DNA from: JAIQFV01 sp041494885
GTDB lineage: Bacteria; Acidobacteriota; Terriglobia; JAIQFV01
Reading direction: 5' to 3'
Length of the DNA stretch: 64,000 nucleotides
Assembly: GCA_041494885.1 (NCBI GenBank)
Contig: JBGQBO010000005.1
Coordinates: forward strand, 104,218-168,217
The notes under the pieces are model-generated. The model made no database searches. It was not told where the DNA came from and was given only the letters and a program-made list of their open reading frames with translations. Made by a program: the position numbers and the translations under genes. Shown here in pieces: positions 25,345 through 33,872 of the stretch (the first letter of the stretch is position 1; each line of letters opens with the position of its first letter).

Positions 25345-26202
25345 ATGACTGCACCGTTTTCGTCGGGCAAGCCGATCGATGTTCACGTGGCGCACAGCCC
25401 GGATTCCGATGATGCCTTCATGTTCTATGCGCTCGCGACCGACAAGCTTGCCACCGGGAACATCCGCTTCCATCACACGTTGAGCGACATTGAAACTCTG
25501 AACTCGAAGGCGCTCGAAGGGTTTTATGAGGTGACCGCGATTTCGTTTTCTGCCTACCCGCACATTGCGGACCGCTACGCCCTCCTGCCGCACGGGTCTT
25601 CAATGGGAGATCGCTACGGCCCGATGGTTGTCGCCGGCAGGCTTTTTCCTCCCGAGGAAATTAAGGGGAAGCGCATCGCCATCCCGGGCCTGATGACAAC
25701 AGCCTTTCTCTCCCTCAAGCTCTTCGAGGCCGATTTTGAGCCCGTGGTCGTCCCGTTCGACAAGATCACCGATGCCGTCAAGCACGGGCTGGTCGATGCC
25801 GGCTTGCTCATTCATGAAGGTCAACTGACCCATGCGCGCGAAGGGCTTTTTAAGATCCTGGATCTAGGGGAGTGGTGGTACGACCGCCATAAGCTTCCGC
25901 TTCCATTGGGGGGGAATGCCGTTCGAAAGGACCTGGGATTGGAAACCATCCTGGAAGTTTCCCACCTGCTGAAAGCCTCCATTCAATATGCCCTGGACCA
26001 TCGGGACGAAGCCTTGGACTACGCCATGCAGTTCGCCCGTGACATGAGCAAGGAGCTGGCGGACAAGTTTGTGGGGATGTACGTCAATGAACTGACCCTC
26101 GACTATGGCGACAAGGGGCGCCGTGCGGTTCAGTTACTTCTGGATGAAGGGTTTGAGAAGGGGCTTATCCCAAACCGTGTGCAGGTGGAATTTGTGGGGT
26201 GA
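25345..26202 (+). CDS. MqnA/MqnD-family menaquinone biosynthesis-like protein
   Basis: This 285-residue two-lobe periplasmic-binding-protein fold belongs to the MqnA/MqnD group, which acts in the futalosine route to menaquinone. Motifs: HSPDSDDAFMFYALATDKL near the start (cf. S-P-x-x-D-D-x-F-x-F), DIETLNSKALEGFYEVTAIS, GKRIAIPGLMTTAFLSLKL, LIHEGQLTH and LGEWWYD. No signal peptide. By motif it is nearer to MqnD (1,4-dihydroxy-6-naphthoate synthase) than MqnA. The PDSDD wording, however, is that of an uncharacterised subgroup, so the exact reaction is open. No other mqn gene is in the window. Confidence 0.8.
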   Translation: MTAPFSSGKPIDVHVAHSPDSDDAFMFYALATDKLATGNIRFHHTLSDIETLNSKALEGFYEVTAISFSAYPHIADRYALLPHGSSMGDRYGPMVVAGRLFPPEEIKGKRIAIPGLMTTAFLSLKLFEADFEPVVVPFDKITDAVKHGLVDAGLLIHEGQLTHAREGLFKILDLGEWWYDRHKLPLPLGGNAVRKDLGLETILEVSHLLKASIQYALDHRDEALDYAMQFARDMSKELADKFVGMYVNELTLDYGDKGRRAVQLLLDEGFEKGLIPNRVQVEFVG

Positions 26203-26210
26203 GGGGAGTT

Positions 26211-26428
26211 GTCAGTGGGCAGTGAGCAGTGAGCAGTGAGTACTTGAATAAAAGGGTTCAGATTATTGGGGGTTTTGTGCTTTTCTCAGGGGAAGAGTTT
26301 TCCCAGAATTGGATCACCAAAAGTACAGGAAATCAAAGACCCATCACTGAGATCCAGTAACTGGCAACCGACAACTGCTCACTGCCCACTGCCCACTGCC
26401 CACTGCTCACTGCCCACTGCCCACTGAC
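26211..26428. repeat. Inverted arrays of CAGTGGGCAGTGAGCAGT-like repeats
   Basis: Left arm 26211-26240 (GTCAGTGGGCAGTGAGCAGT..) and right arm 26372-26428 (ACTGCTCACTGCCCACTGCC..) are reverse complements of each other. They flank about 130 bases of unique DNA. The same GGGCAGTGAGCAGT word is found inside the CRISPR array (near 62912-62935, 63052-63069, 63791-63809 and 63929-63959). Confidence 0.8.
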
Positions 26429-26430
26429 TT

Positions 26431-27207
26431 CTATCTCACCACTCCCGCCAACGGACTTGAAGCCGTCGCGTACAACTTCTTCTCGATCCGGCCCGCCCGA
26501 TACGCCTGTCGCCCGGCGACGACCGCATGATTCATCGCTTCGGCCATCAGGACCGCATCCTGGGCGCAAGCAATTCCCGTATTCATCAAGACCGCATCCG
26601 CACCAAGTTCCATGGCGATGGCCGCATCGCTTGCCGTTCCCACGCCGGCGTCCACGATGAGCGGGACCTCGGTAATCATCTCGCGCATGATCCGGATGTT
26701 GGTGGGATTCTGAATGCCCATCCCACTGCCGATGGGCGCGCCGAGCGGCATAACCGCAGATGCCCCCGCGTCAATAAGCCGCTTGGCAATGATGAGATCA
26801 TCGTTGGTGTAAGGCAGTACCACGAACCCCTCTTGAACCAGGATCCGGGTGGCCTCGATCAGTCCCAACACATCGGGAAACAGGGTTTTCTCATCGCCGA
26901 TCACTTCCAGTTTCACCCAGTTTGAGAGACCGGCTTCCCGCCCCAGCCGCGCCGTTCGGACCGCTTCATCAACGGTGTAGCATCCGGCGGTATTGGGGAG
27001 TATAAAGATCCGGTCCCGGTCGATATAGTCGAGCAGCGACTCCTTGGAGCGGTCACTCAGATTCACCCGGCGCACGGCCACCGTGACCATATCTGCACCG
27101 CTCGCCTCATGGGCACGCTTCATCTCCTGAAAGCTCCGGTATTTCCCCGTGCCCACAATAAGGCGCGAGTGAAATGTCTTTCCCGCAATCACCAGGTCGT
27201 CATTCAT
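26431..27207 (-). CDS. thiG: Thiazole synthase ThiG
   Basis: ThiG makes the thiazole phosphate moiety of thiamine from deoxyxylulose phosphate, dehydroglycine and the ThiS thiocarboxylate. The TIM-barrel is complete (258 residues): SRLIVGTGKYRSF, PNTAGCYTVDEAVRTARL, the Schiff-base lysine K99 in NWVKLEVIGD, VMPLGAPIGSGMGIQNP and VDAGVGTASDAA. The start is ATG 27207 with AGGAG upstream. No thiS, thiF, thiH or thiO is adjacent. The UBL-E1-rhodanese fusion at 11337 is the only visible sulfur-carrier activation system. No TPP riboswitch was recognised upstream. Confidence 0.95.
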   Translation of the reverse strand: MNDDLVIAGKTFHSRLIVGTGKYRSFQEMKRAHEASGADMVTVAVRRVNLSDRSKESLLDYIDRDRIFILPNTAGCYTVDEAVRTARLGREAGLSNWVKLEVIGDEKTLFPDVLGLIEATRILVQEGFVVLPYTNDDLIIAKRLIDAGASAVMPLGAPIGSGMGIQNPTNIRIMREMITEVPLIVDAGVGTASDAAIAMELGADAVLMNTGIACAQDAVLMAEAMNHAVVAGRQAYRAGRIEKKLYATASSPLAGVVR

Positions 27208-27764
27208 GAGAAGTCTCCTTGGAACACCCCGAATAAGAGCCACGCCACGGCGCTCTGTCTTGATTCATCGAACGGGAACTCAACCTCCATCATAAATCCC
27301 GCCCCGGCAAAATGCAATTCGCATATCCTGAACCCTGCCGACGGGTTCCGCGCGAGGAGCCTCACAGGCGCGTCCAATGCGATCCTGCCTCCCTCATGAC
27401 CCGCACCAAGACGCCGAGGCGGCCATCTTACCCATCCTTCAGAGGGGACGAAGTTTTACCACGAATGAGGAGCTGGGGAATCACAAGAAGCGTCTGCGAA
27501 AAGAAGCTACCGCGCCCCGGAGTCAAAACCATTCGGCGGAACAGGTTGAATGGGATCATCTAGAGGCCGACAGGGAGCGGTCAGGATCTTCAGTCAGCCT
27601 CGCTGTGGATTACTTCATTCTAAAGATTGCGGCTGATCCAGATCCCGGAACTGGACTCCTGTGAGCCGCCGCAAGCCCGGCCGCCGGCACAGAGTATCTT
27701 CTCTGTCCGATTGCTTCGTGGTCGATACGAAAAGAGGCCCGCCTTCATGGACCGCAGGCTCTTC
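27208..27764. other. Gene-free region upstream of thiG
   Basis: These 557 bases contain only short frames without RBS or recognisable domains. I see no riboswitch, repeat or hairpin of note. Confidence 0.5.
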
Positions 27765-28943
27765 TTACTTGGAAGCGCCCGGACCTTTTTCGACCGGCTG
27801 ATCAAACTTGGAATCGTCGATGGGCTGGTTGAACTTGATCTCGGTGAATTTTTCGGTTTGAACGAGAGTCGGGCCGGTAATCCGGATGGTAAAAGCCTGT
27901 TTGACTCCTTCTACGTCCCGATAATCTTCAAAATCGGTCTGGCTGGGGAGGAGACCGAGTGGGGTTTCTGCTAATGTTATCCGTCGGACCAGAAGCCCGC
28001 TCTGGACGTCAAAAAGCATTTTCTCTCGAACCCCATCGACTCCCGTGGCCTCCATGACGTAAGCCTCGTGGCCTTCGACCGTTTCTTTATCGCGCAGTGA
28101 TCTCTTGGGATACAACTCCTTGAAGCGGGCCTCCTCATTGAACTCTGCTCTTCGTTTGATTTGTGCCAGTTCAGATCCGCTCAGTGGGTGGACCGCTTCA
28201 TTACTCTTAACCCACCCGACGCGTCCGTTGAATCCCCGGTCAATCGTCCCGTTCGGAGTCGTGAGCGTCCACAACACCTTATTGGGAGCAACGGCGGAGA
28301 CCTCCATCGGCAGGGGTCTTCCGTTTGAGAACAGGATCGATCCTTTGAACACGGCGGTCTTGATCTTCGCCAGGGCGTCCACGCCACCCAGAGCCCGAAC
28401 GTAATTGTCAATGACTTGATCCGCCGTGGGTAGGGATTCCGACGGCTTCGAACCCTCGTTCCCCGATCCCATGGAGACGATGAGGCCCCCCTTGAGAGGA
28501 GGAATTGGCAATGGGCGTGATCTCCCCTGGTGACAGCTCGCGCAGTTGACCACAAGCTTTCCCTCAAAGTTCGTGGTATTAATCTCGCGCATCATCAAAA
28601 TCATTTTGCGGGCGGTCTGCTTGGTCTTCTTGTCGTCCTTCTCCATCGGCCAATTGCCGCGCTCGGCGGTCACGTGGCAGTAATCACAACCCACCCCCAA
28701 CGAAGCCGCAATGAATTGCATGGCGCCGAACAACTGGGAGGCGGGCAGGTCTTTGAACACCTGGATGTTCTTATATTGCTGTGACGCCGTTTTCTCCTGC
28801 GACGCGGCGGGCTTGTCCTGCTCGTCCCCGGACCTGGAGCCCCGGGGTAGGGCCAAACTGAGACCACTGGGGCCAAATTCCATGGACAGCAAGGTGGCCA
28901 GCGAAATAATACCGAAGGACCGAACAAGGCGGGTCTTGATCAT
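27765..28943 (-). CDS. Periplasmic diheme-type cytochrome c fused to a lipoprotein-like domain
   Basis: This 392-residue protein has an N-terminal signal anchor (MIKTRLVRSFGIISLATLLS..). Residues 55-150 form a small cytochrome domain with two heme motifs, CDYCH (86-90) and CASCH (134-138). Its wording KNIQVFKDLPASQLFGAMQF.. and KKTKQTARKMILMMREIN is like photosynthetic-reaction-centre cytochrome subunit relatives common in Acidobacteriota. Residues ~165-385 form a beta-rich LolA/outer-membrane-lipoprotein-sorting-like domain (ADQVIDNYVRALGGVDALAK .. FTEIKFNQPIDDSKF). A similar domain occurs alone in the protein at 33873. It probably transfers electrons in the periplasm; the role of the fused domain is unknown. 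Confidence 0.85.
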   Translation of the reverse strand: MIKTRLVRSFGIISLATLLSMEFGPSGLSLALPRGSRSGDEQDKPAASQEKTASQQYKNIQVFKDLPASQLFGAMQFIAASLGVGCDYCHVTAERGNWPMEKDDKKTKQTARKMILMMREINTTNFEGKLVVNCASCHQGRSRPLPIPPLKGGLIVSMGSGNEGSKPSESLPTADQVIDNYVRALGGVDALAKIKTAVFKGSILFSNGRPLPMEVSAVAPNKVLWTLTTPNGTIDRGFNGRVGWVKSNEAVHPLSGSELAQIKRRAEFNEEARFKELYPKRSLRDKETVEGHEAYVMEATGVDGVREKMLFDVQSGLLVRRITLAETPLGLLPSQTDFEDYRDVEGVKQAFTIRITGPTLVQTEKFTEIKFNQPIDDSKFDQPVEKGPGASK

Positions 28944-29467
28944 CGGGATGATTCTCCACTTTTTTCAAGAGTGTATTGAGTTGCGGCAGGAACCTAGCTC
29001 CAACACCTGGGAGCGGCAACAGATTTGGGATAGATTGATGAATTTCGGGGACTATCGGGTGGAAAATGGTGACGAACTTCGGAGGCCTTAAGCCTGTATC
29101 TCGAAATTAAAAACCCCGGAGGGAATTCTCCAAACGATTGCAGGAAACATCGATGTACTCTTTTCAGGGCCCAAGGGTTCGGAACTAGACCGTGCGTCCA
29201 TGGGTTGCGTGGGTTGTTTTCCACGGGATGGCCTTCAGTGATAAGAAATTTACAGTCCGGGCCGACCGCGGGTTGCACGGACGTCCTTCCGAGATCGGCT
29301 GACGTAATCTCAAATTTCAGATTTCAGATGGGGGGTCAACTGACGACGGGGATCGAGAGGAGCACTGCAATGGAAACCCCATTCGGCTTCCACGTGTCGA
29401 TCCATGAAGGTTTACACCTCACAACCTCGGGGTCGGTATCTCAAGCAGGGTTTCAAAGTCGGGAGTC
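28944..29467. other. Gene-free region between cytochrome and LytTR regulator
   Basis: These 524 bases have no plausible gene. They contain one copy of the CAAATTTCAGATTTCAG repeat word (about 29310-29330) also seen near 6160. Confidence 0.5.
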
Positions 29468-30235
29468 TCAATGCGGCATCCGCAAACGCTCGTCCAATCT
29501 CCCGCGGTAAGCACGGCTCAGCGTCAACTGGCGCCCGTCACGTAAGATGACTGCGTATTCTCCATGAAACAGGGGGCGGAGTTCCTTCACTTGTTCGATG
29601 TTGACGATCGTGGAACGGTGGATACGCAAGAATTGATCGGGATCGAGTTGGTGCTCAATCCGGCTCATGGTCTCGCGAAGAAGATGGGACTGCCTTCCGA
29701 CATGCAGACGCAGATAGTTCCCGGCCGCCTCGACCCAGTCAATCTCATCCACTCTCAAGAAGAAAATGCGGCCAGCCGCCTTGACGACGAGCCGATCCAG
29801 AAATTTTCGCTCCCCCTTCAGGTCATGAAGCAACGACATCAGCCGCTCACCGAGGTCCCCCGTTCTCGCCCGCTGAATCTGTGCCCTTGCGCGCTGGAGC
29901 GATTCCTGGAAGCGCGAACGGTCGAATGGTTTCAAAAGGTAGTCGAGTGCGTGCACCTCGAAGGCTTTCAGCGCATACTGGTCATAGGCAGTCACAAAAA
30001 TCACCACCGGCATGCGCTCCGGGCCCACCGCTTCCAATACCCCCAATCCATTCAATCCGGGCATCTGAACATCCAGAAAAAGCAGGTCGGGGCCAAGCTC
30101 CAAAACCTTGTGCACGGCATCACGTCCATTGGAGCACTCACCGGCAATCTCGAAATCCGCCTGCCCCTCGAGCAGATCCCGGATCCTCTTACGGGCCAGT
30201 ACCTCGTCATCAACGATCAGGACTCGAATCCTCAT
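29468..30235 (-). CDS. LytTR-family response regulator
   Basis: This 255-residue two-component regulator has a receiver domain at 1-120, with acidic pocket DD (9-10), phospho-acceptor D55 in LLFLDVQMPG and the conserved KPFDRS. A LytTR DNA-binding domain covers about 145-250 (GRIFFLRVDEIDWVEAAGNYLRLHV, and DQFLRIHRSTIVNIEQVKEL). It pairs with the sensor kinase just upstream, whose end it overlaps by 26 bases (30210-30235), so the two are translationally coupled. LytTR proteins bind short direct repeats near target promoters. No target is identifiable here. Confidence 0.95.
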   Translation of the reverse strand: MRIRVLIVDDEVLARKRIRDLLEGQADFEIAGECSNGRDAVHKVLELGPDLLFLDVQMPGLNGLGVLEAVGPERMPVVIFVTAYDQYALKAFEVHALDYLLKPFDRSRFQESLQRARAQIQRARTGDLGERLMSLLHDLKGERKFLDRLVVKAAGRIFFLRVDEIDWVEAAGNYLRLHVGRQSHLLRETMSRIEHQLDPDQFLRIHRSTIVNIEQVKELRPLFHGEYAVILRDGRQLTLSRAYRGRLDERLRMPH

Positions 30236-31361
30236 CGGAATGCACCTTTGGTCCGCCCTGGAACTCCTCGCGGAATGGAATCATCAAACTCACCACAAGC
30301 CCGCCGTTCGGTGCGTTGGAGAGCTCGAATCGATGGGTGGTGCCGTAGAGTTGTTGCAGTCGTGTTCGGGTATTTCCCAGGCCGATCCCTTCTTTCAGGG
30401 TTTCACCGCTCTCCTCCGGGAGCCCCGATCCATCGTCACGCACTTCCAGCCGCAGCAGGCTGTCCTCCCGTTTTGCCCGAATCTCCACCCGACCGGCGGA
30501 TGAACGCTGTGCGATTCCATGGCGAATGGCGTTTTCGACCAGGGGTTGCAGAATCAGATTGGGAACCATCGCATCCAGCGTCCGGGAGTCGATCTCCATA
30601 TGCACCTCCAGCCGGTCCTGGAAACGCTGCTGTTCAATATCGAGGTATCGATCGAGGAATTCCAGCTCTTGTCTTAAAGGCACCTCCTGCACGCCGACAT
30701 TGTCCAGGGTGAGTCGTAAAAGGTCGCTCAGCCGTGCGATCATGCGGTCGGCCACTTCCGGGTCCTTATGAACCAGTGCCGAAATGGCATGCAGGGTATT
30801 AAAGAGGAAATGGGGATGGAGCTGCATCTTGAGAGCCTGGAGCTGGGCCTGCGCTAACTGTCCCTCTAGGCGCGAGGCCTTCAGCTCTCCTTCCCGGTAC
30901 CGGCGGTAATAGTCCAGGGCATGCACCGCAAACAAAATCATCCAATAGATGAAAAAATCATTGCTGAAGTACAGGGAAAAAAGTGAATTGAAGAGCCGGC
31001 TGAAGAACAGGAAGGGCTTGCCGGAGGCGGCTTCCACCGTGGAGAAAACCAGGATCGGAAGCGCTTGATGCAGGAACGAGAAAAAAATTCCGGCCGCGAC
31101 ATGCATTGCAAGATTCGGAAGCAATCGCTTTCGTTCGATCCGGAAATTCCGGGCCAGCCAGATAATAAACGGGGACAGGACGGCCCAGGAGTACCAGATG
31201 ACCAGGGCACCCGGAAGAATTCGGGCAAACCGGGTGGGATGATTGGAGCGCGCATAGATGAGGAAGGTCTGGCCGGCATAGAAAACGCCCAGAAATGTCC
31301 ACCCCAAAAAAATAAGGGTCCATTTCACCCAACGACGCTGCCCGTACGTTTCAGGATCCAT
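30210..31361 (-). CDS. LytS/YehU-type sensor histidine kinase
   Basis: This 383-residue protein has four hydrophobic segments in the first ~160 residues (for example WTLIFLGWTFLGVFYAG and HVAAGIFFSFLHQALPILVF) and a short coiled linker. Next is the His_kinase (PF06580-type) block with the phospho-acceptor His in QLHPHFLFNTLHAISALVH, and finally a HATPase domain with VENAIRHGI and DDGSGLPEE..GIGLGNTRTRL. No separate sensor domain is seen, so the stimulus is probably sensed by the membrane part. It is the partner of the overlapping LytTR regulator. Confidence 0.95.
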   Translation of the reverse strand: MDPETYGQRRWVKWTLIFLGWTFLGVFYAGQTFLIYARSNHPTRFARILPGALVIWYSWAVLSPFIIWLARNFRIERKRLLPNLAMHVAAGIFFSFLHQALPILVFSTVEAASGKPFLFFSRLFNSLFSLYFSNDFFIYWMILFAVHALDYYRRYREGELKASRLEGQLAQAQLQALKMQLHPHFLFNTLHAISALVHKDPEVADRMIARLSDLLRLTLDNVGVQEVPLRQELEFLDRYLDIEQQRFQDRLEVHMEIDSRTLDAMVPNLILQPLVENAIRHGIAQRSSAGRVEIRAKREDSLLRLEVRDDGSGLPEESGETLKEGIGLGNTRTRLQQLYGTTHRFELSNAPNGGLVVSLMIPFREEFQGGPKVHSDEDSSPDR

Positions 31362-31609
31362 GATTTGCCTGTCCGTTGCTGATCCCGGCGTTATGGTCCC
31401 TCCTGTCCCCCGTCAGGTGCCTTGATTCAATGGTCTGACAGTGGGCTTCCTCTGACCATGAAGGGCCTCCTATCAAACTCAAACAAAGAGACCCAAAATC
31501 ATTCCAATCCGGATCATGCCGAAAATTCTGCACGCCACCGCGGATTCCATTGAATGCACGGAGCGGCTCCTGCGCCGTGACCCAGGTCGAAGGCCGAAAG
31601 GAATAGCAC

Positions 31610-31981
31610 TCACGCCTTGGCAGCAGGGGCACAAAGCTCCAGTGAGTGTCCATCGGGATCGGCAAAGTAGAGGGACTTGGAATGCATCCATTGATGATAA
31701 ACCGGCCCGCTCACCTCAACGCCCTGTTCCTGAAGCCAGGAGGCCGCGCGATCGAGATCGGCTTCATCGATCGCAAAGGCGAAATGCTGGAGCGGCCATT
31801 CTCCCTTGTCCTCCTGCAGAACGACCATGCCCCGAGAGCCTCCCACCCGCAAGAACACCCAGTTCCTTTTCTCATCACGGAGACCCAATTCAAGGCCAAG
31901 GCTGTTCCGATAAAAAGTCTCGGCTCGCGCAAGGTCCTTAACCCGGATCGCGATCTCGTAAACTCCACGAAGAGGCAGCAT
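31610..31981 (-). CDS. VOC/glyoxalase-fold protein
   Basis: This 123-residue protein holds two beta-alpha-beta-beta-beta units of the vicinal-oxygen-chelate fold: EIAIRVKDLARAETFYRNSL at the start, LQHFAFAIDEADLDRAASWL in the middle and YFADPDGHSLELCAP at the end. Candidate metal ligands are the His in LQHFAF and the Glu in SLEL. It could be a dioxygenase, isomerase or antibiotic-binding protein; sequence does not decide. It is followed at 32040 (upstream) by an acetyltransferase on the same strand. Confidence 0.85.
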   Translation of the reverse strand: MLPLRGVYEIAIRVKDLARAETFYRNSLGLELGLRDEKRNWVFLRVGGSRGMVVLQEDKGEWPLQHFAFAIDEADLDRAASWLQEQGVEVSGPVYHQWMHSKSLYFADPDGHSLELCAPAAKA

Positions 31982-32039
31982 ATCCTTTCCGTCTCTCCTT
32001 TCGAAAAAACAAAATGAAGGCTACCCGTCACTGCCCGAC

Positions 32040-32579
32040 TCATCTCGTCTTTGCATAACAATAACAATCTCTGGGCTCGTCGCTGCGATTCGGATGGACC
32101 ATCCACCGCCGCAGGATTCCTTCGCGCACCATTCCGGATTTCTCCAGAACCCGCGCCGAGGATTGATTCTCCACATCGCAGACTGCCCACACCCGGTAGA
32201 TTTCGCGCTGGCTCAGGGCCCAATCGATCATCGCTCGGACCGCCTCGGGGGCGTAACCGTTTCCCCAGTAGGGTTTGGCCAGGACATAGCCAAGGCTCAC
32301 GGCATGTCCGGCGATCCGAATTTCAATCATTCCGATGAGTTGCTGATCGGCTTTCCGAATGATGATCCAGGGAAAAGCGGAGCCGTCCTTCCACGAGGTC
32401 CTGCACCGTCTCAGAAATTCCCGGGTCTCATCGACGTAGCGATGGGGGTGCCAGGCAAGATAGCGCGTGACGTCGGGATCTTGTGCGTATTGCTTAAAGA
32501 TGGCCGACGTATCCTCGATCACCGGCATTCGCAGGAGCAGGCGGACTGTTGCGAGTTCTTCGGGCGGCTTCACTCCCAC
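32040..32579 (-). CDS. GNAT acetyltransferase, RimJ/RimL type
   Basis: This 179-residue acetyl-CoA-dependent N-acetyltransferase has the RimJ/L-type N-terminus TVRLLLRMPVIEDTSAIFKQ, the central GMIEIRIAGHAVSLGYVLAK, the acetyl-CoA loop PYWGNGYAPEAVRAMIDWAL and the C-terminal YRVWAVCDVENQSSARVLEK and GMVREGILRR. The substrate is probably a protein N-terminus or a small amine. It lies 58 bases from the VOC gene and 84 bases from the methyltransferase gene on the same strand, possibly one transcript. Confidence 0.9.
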   Translation of the reverse strand: MGVKPPEELATVRLLLRMPVIEDTSAIFKQYAQDPDVTRYLAWHPHRYVDETREFLRRCRTSWKDGSAFPWIIIRKADQQLIGMIEIRIAGHAVSLGYVLAKPYWGNGYAPEAVRAMIDWALSQREIYRVWAVCDVENQSSARVLEKSGMVREGILRRWMVHPNRSDEPRDCYCYAKTR

Positions 32580-32663
32580 CTCGTCTCATGGCCACACTGG
32601 CCTGCTCAAGGCTCCCCGGGGCGCGGGAGAAAGCCCGTCAGGGGCCGATTGCGGGGCCTCAGG

Positions 32664-33473
32664 TCAGCACGGTGATGCGGGCAGCCGTCCAAAATAAACT
32701 CTTGTGTCATACTCAAAGGCCACCTGCCCACCCCTTTGATACTCCTGAAAGATCGAGACAAGTGCACTCATCATCAGCTCATAGTTCGGATGGCCCTCCT
32801 CAGGCGCATAGGAGGAGGAGAGGACGCGACCCTTCAAGCTCTCGAAGTCGAACACCTGCTGGTTTTCAAGGTTCCGCAACTTGAAATCCGGGGACCCAAA
32901 AAATGCGTGAATCACATCGCTGTCTACCTGCTTGTGATTCACTTCCTTGTAATCAATGGAATAGGTGAGCATCAATCTCTCGTACGCTTCAAGGAACGGC
33001 GTGGCGTCCGTCCGCCGGTCATTCCAAATGAGGACGACCCATCCTTGAGGCTTCAAGATACGAGAAAACTCCTCGCGGGCTTTCCAGCGATCAAACCAAT
33101 GAAAGGCTTGACCCGCAGAGACAAAATCCACGCTGTGCGCCGGCAGGGTGGTCGATTCGGCAGATCCGCAAACGCTTGCGAAGTTTGAGTAACCGTTCAG
33201 GAGTCGCTCACCCGTCTCCCGCATTTCCCGGTTCGGCTCAATCCCGAATACCCGGTTCCCATTCTTCAAAAACAATTCCGCAAGGATTCCTGTTCCTGAA
33301 CCGACATCGGCAATCACCGAGGCAGGTGCAAGGCGACACTCTTCCCGGAGGATTTCGACAATCGAGCCGGGATAGCCAGGGCGAAATCTGGCGTAATTTT
33401 CAACTCTGCTCGAGAAGCGTGATTTTGGATCCATCATTCCCGATTGATGAAGGTACTGTCCTTCCAGACCCAT
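32664..33473 (-). CDS. Class I SAM-dependent methyltransferase
   Basis: This 269-residue Rossmann-type methyltransferase has motif I VIADVGSGTGILAELF, motif II VFGIEPNREM, SVDFVSAGQAFHWFD as motif IV, and LKPQGWVVLIWNDR. The N-terminal FSSRVENYARFRPGYP is typical of the UbiE/Bud23-like subset with unknown small-molecule substrates. The first ~12 residues may not be translated, since an ATG at residue 13 or 14 is also possible. No partner suggests a pathway. Confidence 0.88.
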   Translation of the reverse strand: MGLEGQYLHQSGMMDPKSRFSSRVENYARFRPGYPGSIVEILREECRLAPASVIADVGSGTGILAELFLKNGNRVFGIEPNREMRETGERLLNGYSNFASVCGSAESTTLPAHSVDFVSAGQAFHWFDRWKAREEFSRILKPQGWVVLIWNDRRTDATPFLEAYERLMLTYSIDYKEVNHKQVDSDVIHAFFGSPDFKLRNLENQQVFDFESLKGRVLSSSYAPEEGHPNYELMMSALVSIFQEYQRGGQVAFEYDTRVYFGRLPASPC

Positions 33474-33872
33474 GATGTATTTTCCAAATCATTATGACAG
33501 CAACGGCCTTCGACCGTCCACCTGCAGTTGCCCGCCTGCCTCTCTGGCCTCATATCGAAATCCTTGGAGTGCGCAAGCCTGCTTGCGCTTTGCCTTGGCG
33601 AAGCATGCAGCACTGAGGCAATGCCCGCGATGCAAGCTATGCGGTGTGAAAGCGGCAGCAAGCTGCCGCACTCCAAAGGATTCAATCTCATGGCCTGTCC
33701 ATGCCATCGACGCTTTTCTTGTTCACAACCCCGCCGGGATGCTCTAACATATCGGAGGGTTCTTGTTTTCATCCTTCGTTTTCTCAGCGCAAGGATATCC
33801 ATTCATGATTCCACCAGAGGATCATCCACTCGAGCCGTTTCAAGGCTCACCTTAGAGGAGGAGTTTTAGATC
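33474..33872. other. Gene-free region holding a miniature inverted-repeat element
   Basis: No gene was recognised. The region is dominated by the 127-base hairpin-ended element at 33557-33683. Confidence 0.6.
33557..33683. repeat. REP/MITE-like element with GGAGTGCG / CGCACTCC ends
   Basis: The ends GAAATCCTTGGAGTGCG and CGCACTCCAAAGGATTC are near-perfect inverted repeats. Inside are smaller hairpins (GCAAGCCTGCTTGC, GCGGCAGCAAGCTGCCGC). There is no ORF. It resembles palindromic elements with GGAGTGCGGCAGC ends that I have seen as high-copy repeats in related phyla. Confidence 0.65.

Noticed and set aside
27208..27764. TPP riboswitch upstream of thiG
   Set aside because: The conserved CTGAGA and ACCCTTTGAACCTGATCTGG-type words are absent on the thiG strand.
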